Shown here: piece by piece, positions 34,302 through 43,291 of the stretch
How positions within the stretch are numbered: position 1 is the stretch's first letter
Layout: every line of letters begins with the position of its first letter
Assembly: GCF_010211765.1 (NCBI RefSeq)
Contig: NZ_PDWO01000001.1
Coordinates: 372,001-436,000, forward strand
DNA from: Pseudoxanthomonas kaohsiungensis
GTDB taxonomy: Bacteria; Pseudomonadota; Gammaproteobacteria; Xanthomonadales; Xanthomonadaceae
Direction: 5' to 3'
DNA: 64,000 nt
Made by a program: the position numbers and the translations under genes
Notes under the pieces: model-generated
The model's database searches: none
Seen by the model: only the letters and a program-made list of their open reading frames with translations
What the model was told of the DNA's origin: nothing

Positions 34302-37205
34302 TCAGGACAGCCGTCGGGCCGCCGGGCGCCCGAGCAGGAAGCCCTGCCCGCAATTGCACCCCAGTTCCAGCAAGGTGTCGCGCTGGGCGTCGGTCTCCAC
34401 GCCCTCGCCCACCGTCTCGATGCCCAGGGTCCCGGCCAGGGCCAGGATCGCGCGCACCAGGGCCAGGCTTTCCTGGCGCCCGCCGTCCTCGTCCAGCCCG
34501 GCCACGAAACTGCGGTCGATCTTCAGTCCGGAGATCGGGAAGCGGTGCAGGTAGGACAGCGCCGAGAAACCGGTGCCGAAATCGTCCAGCTGCGCCTGCA
34601 CGCCGTGTTCGCGCAGGGTGTTGAGGATGCGCAGCGTGCGCGGCGCGTCGTCCAGCAGCGCGACCTCGGTGATCTCCACCCGCAGCCGTGCCGGGTCGGC
34701 ATCGGCCGATTCGAGCAGGCCCAGCAGGCGGTCGGCGAAATCCGGCGAGCGGAAATGGCGCGGCGAGACGTTCACCGATACGTAGCCGTTGCCGCCGCGG
34801 GCCAGCTCGCCGATGACCTGCTCGTACAGCAGCCAGTCGACCTGCTCGATCAGCCCGCTCTCCTCGCCCAGGGCGATGAACGCGGCCGGCGCCAGCAGGC
34901 CGCGGCGCTCGTGCTGCCAGCGCAGCAGCGCCTCGTGGCCGATCACCTCGCCGTCCTCCAGGCGCACGATCGGCTGGTAGTACGGCAGGAAGTCGCGGCT
35001 GATGATCGCCCGGCGCAGGTCCGCTTCCAGGTCCAGGCTGCGCACCGCCTGCTCGCGCATGTCCTCGTCGAAGATCGCGTAGCGGTCGCGGCCTTCGTTC
35101 TTGGCCCGGTACATGGCCGCGTCCGCGTCGCGCAGCAGCTCCTCGCCGGTGTTGTAGCGCGGGTGCCAGAGAGCAATGCCCATGCTCGCCGACGGGAACA
35201 GCTCGCGCCCGGCCACCCACAGCGGCCGACCGATCAGCGCCAGCAGCCGCGGCGCCAGGTCGCGCACGCTGTCGCCGCCGTCCGGGCAGCTGACCAGGAT
35301 CGCGAACTCGTCGCCGCCCAGGCGCGCGACCACGTCCTCGGCGCGCATCGCGGAAACAATGCGCTTGGCCACCTCGACCAGCAGCTCGTCGCCGGCGGCG
35401 TGGCCGATGCTGTCGTTGACCAGCTTGAAGCGGTCCAGGTCCAGGAACAGCACCGCGAACGGCATGCCATCGCCGAACTGCGCCCGCTCGATCGCGCTGG
35501 CCATGCAGTCGAGCAGGTAGGCGCGGTTGGGCAGCCCGGTGAGGGTGTCGTGCAGGGCCTGGTGGGTCAGCCGCTCCTCCGCGCGCATGCGCTCGCCGAT
35601 CTGCGCCACCAGCTGCTCGTTGGCCTCCTCCAGCTCGGTAGTGCGCTCGATGACGCGCCGCTCCAGCTCGGCGTGGGCCGCGCGCAGGCGCTCCTGCGAA
35701 CGCTGCCGGGCCAGGCCGTTGCTGATGTTGTGGGCGACGAAGGTCAGCAGGCGCTGGTCGTCGGCGCTGAACCGGATGTCGGCCGTGTAGCTCTGCACTG
35801 CCAGGACCCCGACCACCTCGCCGTCGCGGTGCAGCGGCACGCCCAGCCAGCTCCAGGCCTGGATCCCGTACTCGTGGATCTCGCCGGCGGCGGCGAGGCG
35901 GTCGATGTCGCAGCGGTCGGCGAGCAGGGCTTCGCGGATGCGCAGCACGTACTCGGTCAGGCCGTTGCTGAGCCGCCGTGCGGGCCGGTGGTCGCCCTTC
36001 TCGTCGACCGAGTAGACGAACTCGATCGACTGCTGGTCGTCGCTGAGCAGGGCGATGTAGAAGTTGCGCGCGTAGATGAGCTCGTCCACCGCCGCGTGCA
36101 CCTTGGCGTAGTACTGCTCCAGCGACTCTGAGCTCATCGCCATCTCGGTGATGCGGAACAGCGCGTGCTGCAGGCGCTCGGCGCGCTGCCGCTCGACCAC
36201 CTCCTCCTGCAGTTCGCGGTTGGCGTGCTGCAGCTCGACCGTGCGCTCGTGCACGCGGCGCTCGAGCTCGACCTGCGCCTGGCGGCGGTCCAGCGTGGTG
36301 AGCACGTGCTGCGCCACGTAGCCCAGCAGTGCGCGGTCCTCGTCGGTGTAACTGGCCGGGCGGTCGTAGCTCTGCACCACGATCGCGCCGCAGACCTGTT
36401 CGCCGCGCTTCATCGGCACGCCCAGCCAGTCCTGGCTGTCCGGCCCCTGGATCGCGCTGTACTCGACCTGCAGCTTCCGCCGGATCAGGTTGGACGGCCC
36501 GCGCAGCGCGCGCCCGTGGCGCAGCAGGGCGAAGGTCAGGCTGTGCGGCATGTCCGACTCGGTCCACTCGTGGTCCGGGTCCGGCTGGTAGTCGTCGGCC
36601 TCGTCGGCGAAGTAGATGAAGCGCAGCGACTCGCGCTCCTCGTCGTAGGTGACGATGTAGCAGTTGGGCGCGTACATCAGCGAGCCGATGATGGCGTGCA
36701 GCCGGTGCAGCATCTCGCCCATCTCGACCTCGGCGCTGGCCAGCTCGGCGATCTCGTACAGCGCCTGCTGCAACTGCCGCGACTTCTCCAGCGCTTCCAT
36801 CCGCGCCTGCGCGCGGGTGGCCTCGAGCGCCGATTCCAGCAGCGTCCGCGCCGTCGCCAGCCAGGCCTCGCGCGCGGCCGGATCGAAGGGACCGCCGAGC
36901 CGCGCCACCAGCGACAGTCGCGCATCCTCGGCGTCGTGCCAGGCCAGCGAGAGCGTGTCCGGCTCGTTGCCCAGCGATCCCGCCTCGACCAGCGCCAGCT
37001 CGAGCCGCCGCGCCGGGCCGGCCTGCATCACCGGCTCCATCAGGAAATGGCTGCCCAGGGTGGCGTCGCGCCAGCCCACCGCCAGCTGCGCCGTCGCCGG
37101 CAGCAGCGCACGCAGCGCCACCACCGCGCGCTCCAGCGGCGTGCGCGGACCGGCTGCCGCGATTGGCGCCTGCGGTGCGCTCTCAACTGTGCCTGCTGGA
37201 CTCAT
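34302..37205 (-). CDS. GAF-GAF-GGDEF-EAL cyclic-di-GMP signalling protein
   Basis: This cytoplasmic protein has 967 residues from the ATG at 37205. Two GAF domains (about residues 140-310 and 345-500, each with a WLGVP core) are joined by coiled coils. A diguanylate cyclase domain with intact GGDEF (about 630-634) and an EAL phosphodiesterase domain follow (EALLRW near 757, DDFGTGFSALSYL, GEGVET). Both catalytic motifs look intact, so the protein could make and break c-di-GMP. The open frame continues upstream to 38765, but that part is antisense to the sigma-factor operon. Confidence 0.92.
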   Translation of the reverse strand: MSPAGTVESAPQAPIAAAGPRTPLERAVVALRALLPATAQLAVGWRDATLGSHFLMEPVMQAGPARRLELALVEAGSLGNEPDTLSLAWHDAEDARLSLVARLGGPFDPAAREAWLATARTLLESALEATRAQARMEALEKSRQLQQALYEIAELASAEVEMGEMLHRLHAIIGSLMYAPNCYIVTYDEERESLRFIYFADEADDYQPDPDHEWTESDMPHSLTFALLRHGRALRGPSNLIRRKLQVEYSAIQGPDSQDWLGVPMKRGEQVCGAIVVQSYDRPASYTDEDRALLGYVAQHVLTTLDRRQAQVELERRVHERTVELQHANRELQEEVVERQRAERLQHALFRITEMAMSSESLEQYYAKVHAAVDELIYARNFYIALLSDDQQSIEFVYSVDEKGDHRPARRLSNGLTEYVLRIREALLADRCDIDRLAAAGEIHEYGIQAWSWLGVPLHRDGEVVGVLAVQSYTADIRFSADDQRLLTFVAHNISNGLARQRSQERLRAAHAELERRVIERTTELEEANEQLVAQIGERMRAEERLTHQALHDTLTGLPNRAYLLDCMASAIERAQFGDGMPFAVLFLDLDRFKLVNDSIGHAAGDELLVEVAKRIVSAMRAEDVVARLGGDEFAILVSCPDGGDSVRDLAPRLLALIGRPLWVAGRELFPSASMGIALWHPRYNTGEELLRDADAAMYRAKNEGRDRYAIFDEDMREQAVRSLDLEADLRRAIISRDFLPYYQPIVRLEDGEVIGHEALLRWQHERRGLLAPAAFIALGEESGLIEQVDWLLYEQVIGELARGGNGYVSVNVSPRHFRSPDFADRLLGLLESADADPARLRVEITEVALLDDAPRTLRILNTLREHGVQAQLDDFGTGFSALSYLHRFPISGLKIDRSFVAGLDEDGGRQESLALVRAILALAGTLGIETVGEGVETDAQRDTLLELGCNCGQGFLLGRPAARRLS

Positions 37206-37397
37206 GCATCCCCGACGGCCACCCCACGGCGCCAGCATAGCGCGGCGGCGCGACGGCCTGCGTCCAATAACCCCGGCAGGTCCGCCCGGACGTTGGTCGA
37301 AGGCATGACCCCGCCCCACGCCCGGGCCCACGCCCGCCCGACCCGGACCCGACGCCGCCCGCTTGCGTCGCCCGCCGCGGCCCGTAGTCTGTCGGCC

Positions 37398-37955
37398 ATG
37401 GAACAGCCCGTGGCCGCCACCACCGATGACGCGCTGATGCTCGCCTGGGCAGCCGGCGACGCCTCGGCGTTCGAGGTCCTCTACGGCCGCCACCGCGGCC
37501 CCCTGTTCCGCTTCCTGCTGGCCCAGCTTCGCGACCGGCCGCTGGCCGAGGAGCTCTACCAGGACGTGTGGCAGCGTGTGATCGCCGCCCGTGCCACCTG
37601 GCGGCCGGAGGCCGCGTTCGCGACCTGGCTCTACCGGATCGCCCACAACCGGCTCAACGACCACTGGCGCGCGCAGCGCCACCGTCCGCCGGCACCACTG
37701 GACGCCGAACTGCGCACCGCCGCCCTGGCCGACCCCGAGCATCCCGGTTCGGTGGCCGAGCAGCACGAGCAGCGGCAGCGGTTGCAGCAGGCCCTGGACG
37801 AGTTGCCCGACGAGCAGCGCGAGGCCGTGCTCCTGCGCCTGCAACAGGAGCTGAGCCTGGAAGAGATCGGCCGGATCACGGGCGTCGGCCGGGAAACCGT
37901 CAAATCGCGGCTGCGCTACGCGCTGGACAAGCTGCGCGCGAGGCTGAATCCATGA
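37398..37955 (+). CDS. ECF RNA polymerase sigma factor
   Basis: This sigma-70-family extracytoplasmic-function factor has 185 residues. Region 2 is LLYQDVWQRVIAARATWRPEAAFATWLYRIAHNRLND-like (LAEELYQDVWQRV, WLYRIAHNRLNDHWR). Region 4 is LDELPDEQREAVLLRLQQE...LEEIGRITGVGRETVKSRLRYAL, a helix-turn-helix. The stop overlaps the start of a membrane protein gene (ATGA) that is probably its anti-sigma partner. Its target genes are unknown. Confidence 0.93.
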   Translation: MEQPVAATTDDALMLAWAAGDASAFEVLYGRHRGPLFRFLLAQLRDRPLAEELYQDVWQRVIAARATWRPEAAFATWLYRIAHNRLNDHWRAQRHRPPAPLDAELRTAALADPEHPGSVAEQHEQRQRLQQALDELPDEQREAVLLRLQQELSLEEIGRITGVGRETVKSRLRYALDKLRARLNP

Positions 37956-39067
37956 ACCCACGCCACGACCCCCTCGACCACGAAGAGCGCGCGCTGGCGC
38001 GCCTGCTGCCCGGCGACGATGCCGTCGCACCGGATGCGGCAGTGGACGCGCGCATTCTCGCCGCCGCGCGCGAATCGCTCGGCGTGCCGCCGCCGGCCGC
38101 CGGCCGCGCGCCGCACCGGTCCGGCGCCGCGCGGCGGCCACGCCGTGGCTGGCCGGTGGCGCTGGGACTGGCGGCCTCGGTGACGCTGGCGGTCGGAGTC
38201 GCCTGGCAGTTGCGCGAGCCGCCCCTGCCCGCCATCGCGCCGGCGACCGCCCCGTCGGCGAAGCCAGCCGGCGATGCTGCGCAGGCGCCGGTCGCCCGGG
38301 CGCCAGCGCCTGCCGCCACCGCGCCTGCCATGGCGGCAACCGACGCCGAAGCCGGCCCTGCCCCTGCGGAACACGATGCAGCGGTCGCCGCTGCAGGCGC
38401 GCGGACGACGCAACGCCAGGAGAAGGCAGGGCGCCAGGCCGAGGCATCGGCCACTGCGGCAGTGGCCGAAGCCGGCGCCGACGCCCACTCCGAAGACACG
38501 CAGGCCGCCACGGCCGCCGCGATGCAACGCCCCGCACAGCGCCAGGAAAAGGCCGGCCGCCAGGCCGAGGCGCTGGCCGCGAGCGAAGCCGAACGGGCAC
38601 GTGCGCACCAGGCGGCCACGGCTGCCGCCGTGCAGCGTTCGACCCAGCGCACCGAGAAAGCCGCCCGCCAGGCGATGGCGCCGCCGCCGCCGCCGCCCGC
38701 ACCGATAGCCGAGCCGCGTGCCACCGCCGTCTCCCAGCAACCCTCGCCGCCCGCCCCGCCGGCACCGGTCTCCGTCCGTGCCGCGCCGGCGCCCGCGGCG
38801 GCGGGCGCCCGTCCGGACGAACATGGCGGCGGATTCGCTCCCGACCCGCCGGTGGCCGTCGCGGCCGAGGCGGGCGACCTGTCGATCACCGCAGCGGCGA
38901 ACGTGGTCGACGACGATGCACGCCTGCCGCCATCGCAGTGGCTGCAGCGCATCCGCGAACGCAGCGGCCGCGGCGAGACCGCACTGGCGCGCGCGAGCCT
39001 GGCGCGTTTCCTCGAGGTCCATCCGCAGGAACCGGTGCCGGCGGACCTGCGGCCCCTGCTGCCCTGA
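37952..39067 (+). CDS. Probable anti-sigma factor / membrane protein with Ala-Pro-rich tail
   Basis: The protein has 371 residues. A short N-terminal region (to ~60) without a Cys/His zinc motif is followed by one membrane helix (WPVALGLAASVTLAVGVAW), a long low-complexity Ala/Pro region and a C-terminal helical part (PPSQWLQRIRERSGRGETALARASLARFLEVHP). The tail contains three copies of the unit QRQEKAGRQAEA (two near-identical, one diverged to QRTEKAARQAMA). The assignment rests on coupling to the sigma gene; no anti-sigma domain is recognised with certainty. Confidence 0.65.
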   Translation: MNPRHDPLDHEERALARLLPGDDAVAPDAAVDARILAAARESLGVPPPAAGRAPHRSGAARRPRRGWPVALGLAASVTLAVGVAWQLREPPLPAIAPATAPSAKPAGDAAQAPVARAPAPAATAPAMAATDAEAGPAPAEHDAAVAAAGARTTQRQEKAGRQAEASATAAVAEAGADAHSEDTQAATAAAMQRPAQRQEKAGRQAEALAASEAERARAHQAATAAAVQRSTQRTEKAARQAMAPPPPPPAPIAEPRATAVSQQPSPPAPPAPVSVRAAPAPAAAGARPDEHGGGFAPDPPVAVAAEAGDLSITAAANVVDDDARLPPSQWLQRIRERSGRGETALARASLARFLEVHPQEPVPADLRPLLP

Positions 39068-39097
39068 TCCGCTCCCGGGGCCGGCCGGGCGTGCCGG

Positions 39098-39103
39098 TAC
39101 AAT
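39098..39103 (+). promoter_or_regulatory. Candidate -10 box of the yigZ-like gene
   Basis: TACAAT ends 9 bp before the start codon, which would leave a leader of about 3 nt. No good -35 is seen. Confidence 0.35.
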
Positions 39104-39112
39104 GCGCGCGGA

Positions 39113-39715
39113 ATGACCGACACCCTCGCCGCCCCGGCCACCCACGCGCTCGAAGTCCGGCACAGCCGCTTCCTTGCCCATGCCGCCCCGGTCGACGCCC
39201 CCGCCGCGGCGATGGCGTTCATCGCACGCGCGTCCGAGCCGGAGGCGACCCATAACTGCTGGGCCTGGCGGATCGGCCAGGAGTACCGCTCCAGCGACGA
39301 CGGCGAGCCGGCCGGCACCGGTGGCCGGCCGATCCTGGCCGCGATCGATGGCCAGGGCTGCGACCGCGTCGCCGTGGTGGTTACCCGCTGGTACGGCGGG
39401 ATCAAGCTCGGCGCCGGCGGCCTGGTCCGCGCCTATGGTGGAACCGCTGCCGAATGCCTGCGCCTGGCCGAACGCCGCCCGCTGGTGGCGATGGCCGCGC
39501 TCGAGCTGGCCTGCGCGTTCGAGGACCTGGGCGCGGTCCATGTCGCCCTGGCGGCGCATGCGGCGGAAAAAACCGGCGAGCGGTTCGAGGCCGATGGCGC
39601 CCACCTGTCGCTGAGCCTGCCCGCCGCCAGGGTCGAGGCCCTGCAGGCGCGCCTGCGCGATGCGACCCGCGACCGGGTCCGCTTCACCACCCCTGTTTCC
39701 GTGGAGATCCACTGA
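39113..39715 (+). CDS. yigZ: YigZ/IMPACT family protein
   Basis: This conserved cytoplasmic protein has 200 residues. The IMPACT domain shows the signatures THNCWAWRIG, SSDDGEPAGTGGRPIL and VVVTRWYGGIKLGAGGLVRAYGG. A C-terminal DUF1949-like ferredoxin fold follows. Eukaryotic IMPACT affects translational control; the bacterial role is poorly known, although some relatives are described as peptidase- or ribosome-related. The stop TGA shares one base with the ATG of the ABC exporter gene. Confidence 0.93.
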   Translation: MTDTLAAPATHALEVRHSRFLAHAAPVDAPAAAMAFIARASEPEATHNCWAWRIGQEYRSSDDGEPAGTGGRPILAAIDGQGCDRVAVVVTRWYGGIKLGAGGLVRAYGGTAAECLRLAERRPLVAMAALELACAFEDLGAVHVALAAHAAEKTGERFEADGAHLSLSLPAARVEALQARLRDATRDRVRFTTPVSVEIH

Positions 39716-41493
39716 TGGACCAGCCCGCTGCCGAGGTCACCGGCGAACGCGAAGGACGCCTGCGCCGGCTGGGCAGCCTGCGCACGCTATGGCCGTTCGT
39801 GCGTCGCCACCGCGGCCTGTTCTTCGCCTGGCTGCTGGCGCTGGCGGTGTCCTCCTCGGCCACGCTCAGCCTGCCGGTGGCGGTGCGCTACATGATCGAC
39901 CACGGCTTCGGCGGCGGCAGCCAGATCAACCTGGCCTTCGGCCTGCTGTTCGTGGTGGCGGTGGTCCTGGCGGCAGCCACGGCGGCGCGGTTCTTCTTCG
40001 TGTCACTGCTGGGCGAAAAGGTCGTCGCCGACCTGCGCGGCCAGCTCTACGCGCACCTGATCGGCCTCGACCCGGCCTTCCACGACCGCAGCCGCAGCGG
40101 CGAGCTGGTCTCGCGGCTGTCGGCCGACAGCGAACTGCTGCGCAGCGTGATCGGCACGACCATGTCGGTGGCCCTGCGCAGCAGCGTCACCGTGGTCGGC
40201 AGCCTGGTCATGTTGTTCGTGACCAGCCCGCACCTGGCGGCTTACTCGCTGGTCGGGATCCCGCTATCGGTGCTGCCGATCGTGCTGGGCGCGCGGCGCC
40301 TGGAGAAGGCATCGCGCGCCAGCCAGGACCGGGTGGCCGATGCCAACGCCCTGGCCGCCGAGACCCTGGGCGCCGTGCGCACGGTCCAGGCGTACGCACG
40401 CGAACCCTACGAACAGGCGCGCTTCGGCAAGGCGCTGGAGGTGGCCGTGGCGACCGCGCGTCGCCGCATCGGTGCGCAGGCGGCGGTCACCGCCGCGGCG
40501 ATCGTGCTGGTGTTCGGTGCGATCGTGCTGGTGCTGTGGTCCGGTGCGCACCAGGTGATCGACGGCACGATGAGCGCCGGCACGCTGGGCCAGTTCGTGC
40601 TCTATGCCCTGATCGGCGGTGGCTCGGTCGGCGCGCTGGCCGAGGTCTGGAACGAACTGCAGCGCGCCGCCGGCGGCATGGGTCGGATCTCCGAGCTGCT
40701 GCACGAGCAGCCGCAGGTGGCCGCACCGGCGCGGCCGGTCGCGCTGCCGGCGCCGCTGCGCGGCGAGATCCGCTTCGAAGAGGTGGTGTTCCACTATCCG
40801 GAACGTCCCGATGCCGCGGCATTGAACGGGTTCGACCTGCACGTGCGCCCCGGCGAGACGGTGGCCCTGGTCGGTCCCTCCGGGGCCGGCAAGAGCACCG
40901 TGCTGTCGCTGCTGCTGCGCTTCCACGACCCGCAGTCGGGCAGCGTGCGGCTCGATGGCATCGACCTGCGCGACACCGATCCGGCCTGCGTCCGCGCCCG
41001 CGTGGCGCTGGTGCCGCAGCAACCGGTGCTGTTCGCCGCCAGCGCGATGGACAACATCCGCTATGGCCGGCTCGAGGCCAGCGACGCGGAGGTGCGCGCC
41101 GCCGCACGCGCGGCCGAGGCCGACGGCTTCCTCGAGGCGCTGCCGCAGGGATACGCCAGCGAGCTGGGCGAGCGCGGCTCGCGCCTGTCCGGCGGCCAGC
41201 AGCAGCGCGTGGCGATCGCCCGGGCGCTGCTGAAGGACGCGCCGGTGCTGCTGCTGGACGAGGCGACCAGCGCGCTGGACGCGCAGAGCGAACGCGCGGT
41301 CCAGCACGCGCTGGAGAACCTGATGCGCGGCCGCACCACCCTGGTGGTGGCCCATCGCCTGGCGACCGTGCTGCGGGCGGACCGGATCGTGGTGATGGAC
41401 CAGGGCCGGATCATCGCCGAAGGCACCCACGAGCAACTGCTCGCGCAGGGCGGCCTGTACGCGGAGCTGGCGCGGCTGCAGTTCCTGGATTGA
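39715..41493 (+). CDS. ABC exporter, fused membrane and ATPase domains (MsbA-type)
   Basis: This half-size exporter has 592 residues. The membrane domain (six helices, residues ~30-330) contains the coupling segment AETLGAVRTVQAYARE. The ATPase domain has Walker A GPSGAGKSTV, the Q-loop region VPQQPVLF, signature RLSGGQQQRVAIARAL, Walker B VLLLDEATSALD and the H-loop VVAHRL. The pattern is that of lipid or multidrug exporters of the MsbA/LmrA group. It is translationally coupled to yigZ and followed by a palindromic repeat pair. Confidence 0.92.
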   Translation: MDQPAAEVTGEREGRLRRLGSLRTLWPFVRRHRGLFFAWLLALAVSSSATLSLPVAVRYMIDHGFGGGSQINLAFGLLFVVAVVLAAATAARFFFVSLLGEKVVADLRGQLYAHLIGLDPAFHDRSRSGELVSRLSADSELLRSVIGTTMSVALRSSVTVVGSLVMLFVTSPHLAAYSLVGIPLSVLPIVLGARRLEKASRASQDRVADANALAAETLGAVRTVQAYAREPYEQARFGKALEVAVATARRRIGAQAAVTAAAIVLVFGAIVLVLWSGAHQVIDGTMSAGTLGQFVLYALIGGGSVGALAEVWNELQRAAGGMGRISELLHEQPQVAAPARPVALPAPLRGEIRFEEVVFHYPERPDAAALNGFDLHVRPGETVALVGPSGAGKSTVLSLLLRFHDPQSGSVRLDGIDLRDTDPACVRARVALVPQQPVLFAASAMDNIRYGRLEASDAEVRAAARAAEADGFLEALPQGYASELGERGSRLSGGQQQRVAIARALLKDAPVLLLDEATSALDAQSERAVQHALENLMRGRTTLVVAHRLATVLRADRIVVMDQGRIIAEGTHEQLLAQGGLYAELARLQFLD

Positions 41494-41500
41494 GGCGGGG

Positions 41501-41559
41501 GCAGCCGGGCAAGCCCGGCCCTACCCGGAGCGGACGTAGAGCGGGGCTTGCCCCGCTGC
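41501..41559. repeat. Palindromic repeat pair (GTAGAGC family), inverted, with a variant stem
   Basis: The unit at 41536-41559 is identical to the one at 26826. The partner at 41501-41524, in the opposite direction, has core GCCGGGCAAGCCCGGC, where both arms of the palindrome have changed together. It fills the gap between the convergent ABC exporter and aidB genes and likely terminates both. Confidence 0.8.
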
Positions 41560-41586
41560 TTCCGCGGCGAACCGGAACACGCCCGC

Positions 41587-43242
41587 CTACCGCGGAAGGG
41601 CGCGGGCGAGGATCGGGCCGAAGTCGATGTCCACCGGCAGCGTGCCCAGCGCCTGCCCGTGCTCGCCGCCGAGCCGGCTGCGCAGGAACGCTTCCGCCAG
41701 CGGGCTGCCTGCTTCCAGCAGCACCGCCCCCTGCAGGACCAGCGCCAGCCGTTCGACCAGCGCCCTCGCCTGCGCCTCCACGCCCTCGCCGCCGCCCGCC
41801 AAGCCCGCGCCCAGGCGCGCGGCTTCGTGCTCGAGCAGCGGGTGGCGCGCCGCAGCGCGTGCCAGCGTCGCCTGCAGGGCCTGTGCGCACGCGGGTTCGC
41901 GCGACAGCGCGCGCAGCACGTCCAGGCACTGGATGTTGCCGCTGCCCTCCCAGATCGAGTTGAGCGGCGCCTGCCGGTACAGCCGCGGCAGGATCGATTC
42001 TTCCACGTACCCGGCGCCACCCAGGCACTCCTGGGCCTCGTTGACCACCGCCGGCGCGCGCCGGCACAGCCAGTACTTGCCGGCGGCGGTGGCCACCCGC
42101 GCCAGCGCGGCGGCGTGCGGATCCGATGGCGCCGCATCCACCAGCGCGGCCACGTGCAGGGCCAGGGCGGTGGCCGCCTCCGACTCGATCGCCAGGTCGG
42201 CCAGCACGTTGGCCATCAGCGGGTGCGCCGCCAGCGGCCGGCCGAACGCGACCCGGTGGCGCGCGTGGTGCAGCGCCTGCGCCAGCGCCATCCGCACCTC
42301 CGCCGCAGCGCCGAGCATGCAGTCCAGGCGGGTCAGCATCACCATCTCGATGATGGTGGCCACCCCGCGCCCCTCCTCGCCCACACGCCAGGCCAGCGCG
42401 CCGCAGAACTCGACCTCTGACGAGGCGTTGGCCCAGTCGCCGAGCTTGTCCTTCAGGCGCATCAGCCGGAACGCGTTCTTCGCCCCGTCCGGCAGGCGCC
42501 GCGGCATCAACAGGCAGGTCAGGCCGCCGGGCGCCTGCGCCAGGACCAGGAAACCGTCGGACATCGGCGCCGAGAAAAACCACTTGTGCCCGACCAGCGC
42601 ATAACCATCGCCGGACGCCAGCGGCGTGGCGGTGGTGGCGTTGGCGCGCACGTCCGAACCGCCCTGCTTCTCGGTCATGCCCATGCCCAGGGTGATCCCG
42701 GCCTTCTCGCTCGCCGCCACGTCCCGCGGGTCGTAATGCGGCGCAGCCGCCTTGTCGGCCCAGTCGCGCAGCGACGGTTCGCGGCGCAGCACCGGGACGG
42801 CGGCGTGGGTCATGGTCAGCGGGCAACTGGTGCCGGCTTCGACCTGGTGGTGCAGGTAGCTGAGCGCGGCGCGGGCCACGTGGGCGCCGGCGCCGGGCCG
42901 GTGCCAGGACAGGCCGGCCACGCCATGCGCCTTGGCCAGTTCCATCAGCCGGTGGTAGGCCGGGTGGAATTCCACCGTGTCGATGCGCTGGCCGTGGCGG
43001 TCATGCGTGCGCAGGCGCGGCCGATCGCGATTGGCGTCAAAGCCCAGCCGGTACAGCTCGTCGCCAGCCAGGCGCGCATAGCCCTGCAGGCCATCGCGGT
43101 ATCCGTCGGCGCCACCGCGGGCCACCCCCTCGCGCAGGGCGATGTCATCGGCCCACAGGTCGCGCGGCTCGAACGCCGGCGGCACCGGGCCCACGCGATG
43201 GGTCTCGAACGGCGGCAGGTCCTGCGCGGATGGTTCGGACAT
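41587..43242 (-). CDS. aidB: AidB-like acyl-CoA dehydrogenase
   Basis: This flavoprotein of the AidB branch of acyl-CoA dehydrogenases has 551 residues. E. coli AidB is part of the adaptive response to alkylation and binds DNA. Motifs include MTEKQGGSDVRANAT (FAD/substrate loop), the YALVGHKWFFSAPMSDGFLVLA strand typical of AidB, and LGGAGYVEESILPRLYRQAPLNSIWEGSGNIQ. Size and motifs separate it from ordinary acyl-CoA dehydrogenases of ~380 residues. It lies 49 bp downstream of the FimX-like gene on the same strand. Confidence 0.9.
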   Translation of the reverse strand: MSEPSAQDLPPFETHRVGPVPPAFEPRDLWADDIALREGVARGGADGYRDGLQGYARLAGDELYRLGFDANRDRPRLRTHDRHGQRIDTVEFHPAYHRLMELAKAHGVAGLSWHRPGAGAHVARAALSYLHHQVEAGTSCPLTMTHAAVPVLRREPSLRDWADKAAAPHYDPRDVAASEKAGITLGMGMTEKQGGSDVRANATTATPLASGDGYALVGHKWFFSAPMSDGFLVLAQAPGGLTCLLMPRRLPDGAKNAFRLMRLKDKLGDWANASSEVEFCGALAWRVGEEGRGVATIIEMVMLTRLDCMLGAAAEVRMALAQALHHARHRVAFGRPLAAHPLMANVLADLAIESEAATALALHVAALVDAAPSDPHAAALARVATAAGKYWLCRRAPAVVNEAQECLGGAGYVEESILPRLYRQAPLNSIWEGSGNIQCLDVLRALSREPACAQALQATLARAAARHPLLEHEAARLGAGLAGGGEGVEAQARALVERLALVLQGAVLLEAGSPLAEAFLRSRLGGEHGQALGTLPVDIDFGPILARALPR

Positions 43243-43291
43243 GGCGTCCCTCCTCCCGACGCGGCCGGCGGCTTCGACGCCGCTGCCGCGG

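Noticed and set aside
37206-38765. Open frame on the minus strand extending the GGDEF-EAL protein to 1487 residues
   Set aside because: The added 520 residues are Arg/Ala/Pro-rich with no domain, and lie antisense to the sigma factor and its partner, which have clear codon logic and domain motifs. High GC leaves such antisense frames open.
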